Shown: piece after piece, positions 59,568 to 64,000 of the stretch
Position numbering within the stretch: the stretch's first letter is position 1
Layout: every line of letters begins with the position of its first letter
From: CAYQLT01 sp964418425
Lineage (GTDB): Bacteria > Bacillota > Limnochordia > Limnochordales > Geochordaceae
Direction of reading: 5' to 3'
Assembly: GCA_964418425.1 (NCBI GenBank)
Contig: CAYQLT010000012.1
Coordinates: 5,463-69,462 of the forward strand
Length of the DNA: 64,000 nt
Translations under genes and position numbers: made by a program
Notes under the pieces: model-generated
The model's input: the letters and a program-made list of their open reading frames with translations, nothing else
Told to the model about the DNA's origin: nothing
Database searches by the model: none

Positions 59568-59837
59568 ATGAAAGAGGGCATCCATCCTCCTTACTACCTG
59601 ACCACCGTCACCTGCGCGTGTGGCCAGAGCTTTGTGACGGGTTCCACCCAGCAAAACCTTCGAGTGGAAGTCTGTTCCAACTGCCACCCTTATTACACGG
59701 GTGCTCGCCAGAAGATCGTGGATACGGGTGGTAGGGTCGAACGATTCCGGCGACGGGTGGAGCAGGCAAAGCAGGCCCAGGCGGCCCGGAGAGCCGCCGC
59801 TCGCCAGGCTGCTGCCAGGCGCCGGGAGCGGCACTGA
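59568..59837 (+). CDS. rpmE: 50S ribosomal protein L31
   Basis: 89 aa. MKEGIHPPYYLTTVTCACGQ, with the zinc-type Cys pairs CAC and CSNC, and QKIVDTGGRVERFRRR are L31 hallmarks. It is the zinc-containing C+ form, not the alternative C- form. An Ala/Arg-rich tail of about 20 residues is extra. ATG 59568 behind AGGAG. Confidence 0.93.
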   Translation: MKEGIHPPYYLTTVTCACGQSFVTGSTQQNLRVEVCSNCHPYYTGARQKIVDTGGRVERFRRRVEQAKQAQAARRAAARQAAARRRERH

Positions 59838-59877
59838 GCTTGCGGCCTGCCCTCGTACGGGTACGGGGGGAAGGCCG

Positions 59878-60417
59878 ATGGACAGCCGGCAGATCTGGCG
59901 GGTTGGAGAGAAGGTCATCTCCGCCGAGCGGCTGTACCGGGCGATCGAGGGGATCATGGAGCTTCGGGCCCGTGGCCTTTCTCAACAGGAGGCGGCCAAG
60001 AAGGCCGGGGTCGACCGAAGCTTCATCTCCCGGCTGGAGTCTCTGGGGGAGGTTCGTAGAGGGGCCACCGTGGCGGTGGTGGGCTTCCCGGTGGCCAACA
60101 AGACCGCTCTAGAGCAAGCCGCTCGCGCGGCCGGCGCGGAGTTCGTATTGTTGCTCACCAACGAAGAGCGCTGGCGCTACGCCCGGGAGCGCACGGGCGA
60201 TCAGCTGTTCAACGAACTCATGCAGGTGCTCTCCACCCTGGCCTCTTTTGACCGTGTCCTGTTCCTTGGTTCCGACATGCGCATCCGGCTGGTGGAGGCG
60301 ATTTTGGGCAAGGACCGCGTCGTCGGGGTCAGCTTGGGGCGGTCGCCCATTCGGGAGGACGTTCACCTGGACCCCGAGCGCCTGGCCGCGATGGTGCGGG
60401 AGGTGAGGCGCCCGTGA
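59878..60417 (+). CDS. Helix-turn-helix regulator-like protein of the rpmE-linked cassette
   Basis: 179 aa. A Cro/CI-type HTH is seen at residues about 25-55 (RGLSQQEAAKKAGVDRSFIS). The rest is a Rossmann-like domain (ATVAVVGFPVANKTAL, FVLLLTNEERWRYA). I recall it as regularly paired with the following gene in Clostridia-type genomes. No regulon is known. ATG 59878 follows GGGGGGAAGG and the stop overlaps the next gene by 4 bp. Confidence 0.7.
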   Translation: MDSRQIWRVGEKVISAERLYRAIEGIMELRARGLSQQEAAKKAGVDRSFISRLESLGEVRRGATVAVVGFPVANKTALEQAARAAGAEFVLLLTNEERWRYARERTGDQLFNELMQVLSTLASFDRVLFLGSDMRIRLVEAILGKDRVVGVSLGRSPIREDVHLDPERLAAMVREVRRP

Positions 60418-61343
60418 AGCGAGCTGTGAGCGTAAGCCTGGGTTCTTCCCGGCGCAACCACTGCTGGCAGACGGAGCTTTTGGGGGTGCCGGTGCAGCTG
60501 GAGCGGGTCGGGACCGATGGCGACGTGGGCCGAGCCATCCAGCTCATCCGGGAGCTGGATGGCAAGGTGGACGCCCTGGGGCTTGGCGGCATCGACCTCT
60601 ACATCCAGGTGGGGCGCCGCCGGTGGGCACTGAAGGAGGCGGTGCGCATGGCCCGGGCGGCGAGGATCACCCCGGTGGTGGATGGAGGCGGCCTCAAGAA
60701 CACGTTGGAGCGCTGGACCGTCGCCAGATTGGTGGAAAACGGCTGGAGGCTGCAGGGGCGGCGGACGCTTTTGGTGCTGGCGGTGGACCGATTCGGGATG
60801 GCGGAGGCATTGGTGCAAGCCCAGGCCGACGTGATCTTCGGTGACCTCATCTTCGGGCTGGGAGTTGCGGTGCCCTTGCGTCGCCTGCGCAGCCTCGAGC
60901 TGCTGGCCCGGGTTCTGGCGCCGGCAGTCGCGCGGCTGCCGGTCCGCCTGTTTTACCCAATCGGCCGCAAACAGGAAGCCATCGTCCCTCGGCACGGGCG
61001 TTTTTACCGGTGGGCCGAGCTCATCGTGGGGGACTTTCACACCATCCGCCGCCACATGCCCGCCGAGCTGACGGGCAAGGTGATCTTGACCAACACGGTC
61101 ACATCCGAGGATCTGGCGGAACTGCGCCGGCGGAAGGTTGCCGTCTTGTGTACCACGACGCCGAATCTCGGGGGTCGCTCGTTTGGAACCAACGTCCTGG
61201 AGGCGGCCCTGGTCGCGGTGACCGGCCGGCGGCCGGAGGAACTGACGCCTGAGGATTACTACCGGCTCATCCGGGAGGCGGGCCTGGGGCCGAGGGTGGA
61301 GGTGCTCAATCCCGAGCTGGCGCCCTCCTGGGTGACGACTTAG
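60414..61343 (+). CDS. Conserved protein annotated elsewhere as quinate 5-dehydrogenase-like
   Basis: 309 aa. SVSLGSSRRNHCWQTELLG, ALGLGGIDLYIQVG, VVDGGGLKNTLERW and GDLIFGLGVAVPLR resemble the conserved Bacillota family named quinate 5-dehydrogenase, although I see no convincing quinate/shikimate active site. The end has LTNTVTSEDLAELRRRKV and VLCTTTPNLGGRSFGTNVLE. The tight overlap with the HTH gene suggests a regulator-effector or sensor pair. Real function not known. Confidence 0.65.
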   Translation: MKRAVSVSLGSSRRNHCWQTELLGVPVQLERVGTDGDVGRAIQLIRELDGKVDALGLGGIDLYIQVGRRRWALKEAVRMARAARITPVVDGGGLKNTLERWTVARLVENGWRLQGRRTLLVLAVDRFGMAEALVQAQADVIFGDLIFGLGVAVPLRRLRSLELLARVLAPAVARLPVRLFYPIGRKQEAIVPRHGRFYRWAELIVGDFHTIRRHMPAELTGKVILTNTVTSEDLAELRRRKVAVLCTTTPNLGGRSFGTNVLEAALVAVTGRRPEELTPEDYYRLIREAGLGPRVEVLNPELAPSWVTT

Positions 61344-61435
61344 GGTACTCTGCCCGCCCCCGGTAACACCCGTCCTTTCCTGGAAACCTTCCCGCAAAGA
61401 TGGTTCGTCGGGCGCGATGGCTGCCCTGGCTGAGC

Positions 61436-61466
61436 TTGACACGCTCCGGGCCCCGGCCTGTATAAT
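61436..61466 (+). promoter_or_regulatory. Sigma-A promoter of greA-lysS
   Basis: TTGACA (61436-61441), 19-bp spacer, TATAAT (61461-61466, preceded by TG). Both hexamers match consensus, the strongest promoter seen in the window. The leader is about 120 nt. Confidence 0.78.
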
Positions 61467-61593
61467 CACCTTTGCTGCAGGCGGGCGAGACGGAGCACTG
61501 GCGTGCGGCCAGGTTGGAAGGGGCCCACGACCAGTGCTCGTGTGCTGTCAGTCGCCCCAAACGTCACCCTGGGTCTGGCAGGGGGGAACCCCG

Positions 61594-62142
61594 GTGAACG
61601 AGGAGCGCACTCCGAAGGAGGTCCTGTTGACTCCCGAAGGGCTCCGCCGGCTGGAGCAGGAGCTGGAGGAGCTGCGTAGCGTTCGGCGGCCGCAGGTGGC
61701 CAACCGGATCAAGCAGGCCCTGGAGTTTGGGGATATCTCGGAAAACGCCGAGTATGACGCGGCCAAGGCGGAGCAGGCCTTCATCGAAGGGCGCATCGCG
61801 GCCTTGGAGGCGACCCTGGCCCGTGCTCGGGTCATCGGGGAAGAGGAGAGCCTCAACGGCGAAACGGCAGGCATTGGGAGCCGAGTTCGAATCAAGGATC
61901 TGGAAACCGGAGAAGAGTTTGATTTCGTCCTGGTCAGCCCGGCTGAGGCCAACCCTTCCGATAGCCGTCTCTCTTACGAATCGCCCGTGGGAAGGGCCAT
62001 CCTGGGGGCGACCGTCGGGGCGATCGTGGAGGTGGATGCCCCGGACGGTCGGATCCGCTATCAGCTGCTCAGCATCCGCCCCCCCAGCCTTGAGGCCCTG
62101 CCCGCGGACGCCGACGGGCCGACCCGCCCTGCCGCTGGGTGA
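61594..62142 (+). CDS. greA: Transcription elongation factor GreA
   Basis: 182 aa. LLTPEGLRRLEQELEELRS, FGDISENAEYDAAKAEQAFI (with the Asp/Glu tip of the coiled coil) and the C-terminal FKBP-like domain (YESPVGRAILGATVGAIVEV) are complete. It rescues backtracked RNA polymerase by stimulating transcript cleavage. GTG 61594 follows AGGGGGG. It is coupled to lysS. Confidence 0.94.
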   Translation: MNEERTPKEVLLTPEGLRRLEQELEELRSVRRPQVANRIKQALEFGDISENAEYDAAKAEQAFIEGRIAALEATLARARVIGEEESLNGETAGIGSRVRIKDLETGEEFDFVLVSPAEANPSDSRLSYESPVGRAILGATVGAIVEVDAPDGRIRYQLLSIRPPSLEALPADADGPTRPAAG

Positions 62143-63710
62143 GCGGGACACCATCCATGCAAACAGGCGAACCGTCAGCGACAGGGCCGGCGGGCGCGGA
62201 CCAGCAGGACCAGGTGGCCGTCCGTCGCCGTAAGCTCGAACGCCTGCGCGCCTCAGGGGTGCCGGTGTACGGCCCGCCGTTTCGGCGTACCCACCTGGCT
62301 GCTCAGGTGGTGGAGGGGTTCGAGCGGCTGCAGGGGCAGACGGTGAAGGTGGCCGGGCGGCTTTTGGCCCTGCGTCCCCATGGCCGGCTCGGGTTTGCGG
62401 ACCTGTGGGATGCCTCGGGGCGCATTCAGCTCTACCTGCGCCAGGATCGTCTGGGATCGGATTTCGACCGGTTTTTCGAGCTGGATCGGGGAGACATTCT
62501 GGGGATTACGGGGAAGGTGGTCAAGACCCGGCGAGGCGAAATCAGCCTGGATGTGGCGGAGTTTGTGCCGATGGTGAAGGCACTTCAACCCCCGCCGGAG
62601 AAGTGGCACGGGTTGCGGGACGTCGAGCTACGGTACCGGCGCCGCTACGCGGACCTGATGGTAAACCCCGACGTGCGCCGCATCTTTCGGATTCGCAGCG
62701 CCGTGGTGGACGGCATCCGAGGGTTCTTTCGCTCCGAGGGGTTCCTGGAGGTGGAGACCCCGTCGTTGCATCCGGTGGCGGGAGGGGCCAACGCCCGTCC
62801 TTTTGTAACCCACCATCATGCCTTGGACATGGAGTTGTACCTGCGGGTTGCCCCGGAGCTGTACCTCAAGCGGCTGCTGGTGGGCGGGATGGAGCGGGTC
62901 TTCGAGATTGGAAAGAACTTCCGCAACGAAGGAATCTCGACGCGGCATAACCCGGAGCATACGTCCCTGGAGGCGTACGCAGCGTACGAAGATTACCAGT
63001 ACATGATGGACCTGACCGAGCGTTGTGTGACGGCGGTTGCCCAGGAGGTGCTGGGGACCTTACGCATCGGGTTTCAGGGACGGACCATCGACCTGGGGGC
63101 GCCATGGCCGCGCCTTTCGATGCTAGAGGCGGTGCGCCGCTACGCTGCAGTCGACCTGACAGGCACCCGGGATGCGGCAGAGGCCCGGCGGATCGCGGCG
63201 CGGGCCGGCCTGGAGGTGCCTGAGGAGGCCTCCTTTGGGGAGGTAGTCGTGCGGGTTTTCGAGGAGCGGGTGGAGCCGCAATTGGATGGCCCTGTATTCA
63301 TCGTGGATTATCCGGTGGAGGTATCCCCCCTGGCCCGGCGCAAACCTGACGATCCGCACCTTACCGAACGCTTTGAGCCTTACCTGGCGGGGATGGAGAT
63401 CGGCAACGGGTTTTCGGAGCTAAACGACCCGGACGAGCAGCGGGTGCGCTTTGAAGAGCAGGCCGCGCGCCGGGCCAGGGGAGAGCTGGAGGCCCATCCC
63501 TATGATGCCGACTTTCTGCTGGCGCTGGAGTATGGTATGCCACCTGCGGGAGGACTCGGCATCGGGATCGACCGGCTGGTGATGGTGCTGACGGGAAGCC
63601 CGTCCATCCGTGAAGTGATCCTCTTTCCGCTGTTGCGGCCGCAGCCCCAGGAGCACCCGGATCGGGACGCGGCCCACGTGGACACGAGCGGCTCGGGCCG
63701 CTCGGGCTGA
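62139..63710 (+). CDS. lysS: Lysyl-tRNA synthetase, class II
   Basis: 523 aa. An OB-fold anticodon domain (VKVAGRLLALRPHGRLGFAD) precedes the class II core: FFRSEGFLEVETPSLHPVAG, FEIGKNFRNEGIS, RHNPEHTSLEAYAAY and motif 3 GGLGIGIDRLVMVL. The GTG overlaps the greA stop; ATG 62157 would shorten it by six residues. A Ser/Gly tail of about 15 residues follows motif 3. Confidence 0.95.
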   Translation: MSGTPSMQTGEPSATGPAGADQQDQVAVRRRKLERLRASGVPVYGPPFRRTHLAAQVVEGFERLQGQTVKVAGRLLALRPHGRLGFADLWDASGRIQLYLRQDRLGSDFDRFFELDRGDILGITGKVVKTRRGEISLDVAEFVPMVKALQPPPEKWHGLRDVELRYRRRYADLMVNPDVRRIFRIRSAVVDGIRGFFRSEGFLEVETPSLHPVAGGANARPFVTHHHALDMELYLRVAPELYLKRLLVGGMERVFEIGKNFRNEGISTRHNPEHTSLEAYAAYEDYQYMMDLTERCVTAVAQEVLGTLRIGFQGRTIDLGAPWPRLSMLEAVRRYAAVDLTGTRDAAEARRIAARAGLEVPEEASFGEVVVRVFEERVEPQLDGPVFIVDYPVEVSPLARRKPDDPHLTERFEPYLAGMEIGNGFSELNDPDEQRVRFEEQAARRARGELEAHPYDADFLLALEYGMPPAGGLGIGIDRLVMVLTGSPSIREVILFPLLRPQPQEHPDRDAAHVDTSGSGRSG

Positions 63711-63733
63711 CCGCTGACGGGGCACCGGGGGCC

Positions 63734-64000
63734 TTGCGCGGGCGGACCTTTCGTGCTATAGTTCGAGGTGCGCCGGGTGACGGTGCCCGGTCGCAAGCAG
63801 CGAGTCAGTTCTCGCCCTCTTCCGTACCCTGGCACGTCAAACCCTGGTAGTGGTGTGCGGGTTGGCGACGGGGGCGGAGTGTGCGGGACGGAGCAGCCCG
63901 CAGCAAGAAGAGGGCGAAGTGACGGCGCGGCGGCGACCGCAGTGTTCCTTGACAACTAAACAGTGGGCGAGCCCCAAGGAGTGGAGACGGGGCGGCCGTA
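63734..64000 (+). promoter_or_regulatory. Promoter and leader of a probable rRNA operon
   Basis: TTGCGC (63734-63739), 17-bp spacer, TATAGT (63757-63762). The transcribed leader ends with CCTTGACAACTAAACAG near 63948-63963, a sequence typical of the region just before 16S rRNA genes in Bacillota. An 11-bp inverted repeat TCGCCCTCTTC / GAAGAGGGCGA (63812-63822, 63907-63917) closes an 84-nt loop. The 16S gene itself would begin beyond the window. Confidence 0.6.

Noticed and set aside
1..64000. CRISPR arrays, transposases, integrases, phage genes, tRNAs
   Set aside because: No regularly spaced repeats, no transposase or integrase motifs and no cloverleaf-like sequences were noticed on either strand.

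Overview
The window is about 64 kb of very GC-rich DNA (roughly 68-70% by eye), almost completely coding, with many GTG and TTG starts, GGAGG-type ribosome binding sites and frequent 4-bp gene overlaps. Gene content points to a high-GC, endospore-type Bacillota of the Limnochordia / Symbiobacteria / Thermaerobacter kind: Rex, HepT-like prenyl synthase with MenG, two CwlD-like amidases, a Bacillus-type SpeE/SpeB pair, pyruvoyl arginine decarboxylase, a TPP-riboswitch thiXYZ operon, type III pantothenate kinase and a Limnochordia/Clostridia-like rpmE-HTH-'quinate dehydrogenase'-greA-lysS order. This placement is inference. The sequence is a draft scaffold with three 100-N gaps; two are flanked by identical 55-bp sequences and look like joins of contigs that already overlap.

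Layout. 1-3.9 kb: radical SAM protein, then a thiamin-precursor ABC transporter (thiZ-thiX-thiY, minus strand) behind a TPP riboswitch. 4.1-8.6 kb: a tightly overlapping trio of adenylate-forming ligase, PLP aminotransferase and a divergent MurE-like ligase. 8.6-12.8 kb: minus-strand operon eamA-hflK-hflC-methyltransferase-acetyltransferase. 13.1-16.4 kb: MeaB GTPase, M24 peptidase, and an HD-GYP/HEAT protein. 16.8-22 kb: a respiratory and sulfur block, comprising a cytochrome bd-like subunit with a C-terminal heme c site, a second CydA-like membrane subunit, then DsrE-like, TusA-like, sulfide:quinone oxidoreductase and DUF1641 genes. 22-28 kb: NUDIX, amidase, Orn/Lys/Arg decarboxylase, YjbQ, OsmC, PHP hydrolase. 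28-33.7 kb: HAD-MutY fusion, PAP2-GDPD fusion, LysM protein and a NlpC/P60-like protein without catalytic Cys. 33.7-37.3 kb: DUF72, amidase, flippase-like protein, coaX. 37.7-41.3 kb: LacI regulator, phosphohexomutase, rlmH. 41.4-46.5 kb: rex-menG-hepT, mogA, tatA-tatC-tatC. 46.7-55.9 kb: fhs, ndk, polyamine genes (pyruvoyl ADC, speE, speB), argS, membrane protein, pyrG. 56-63.7 kb: bifunctional nuclease, rho, LysM/M23 peptidase, rpmE, HTH plus partner, greA, lysS. The last 300 bp look like the promoter and leader of an rRNA operon.

How the parts fit. SQR would feed electrons from sulfide into menaquinone (menG and hepT are in the window, rex senses NADH/NAD+), and the bd-like/cytochrome c pair is a candidate terminal or intermediate oxidase. 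Arginine can be decarboxylated by the pyruvoyl enzyme (and perhaps by the PLP enzyme at 24.3-25.8 kb), SpeB converts agmatine to putrescine and SpeE makes spermidine. The most unusual items are the HAD-MutY fusion, the CydA-like pair with heme c, the MurE-like ligase with a rebuilt acceptor domain, the degenerate second TatC, the Cys-less NlpC/P60 protein, and an ArgRS without a recognisable HIGH motif. No CRISPR array, transposon, phage or tRNA gene was seen.
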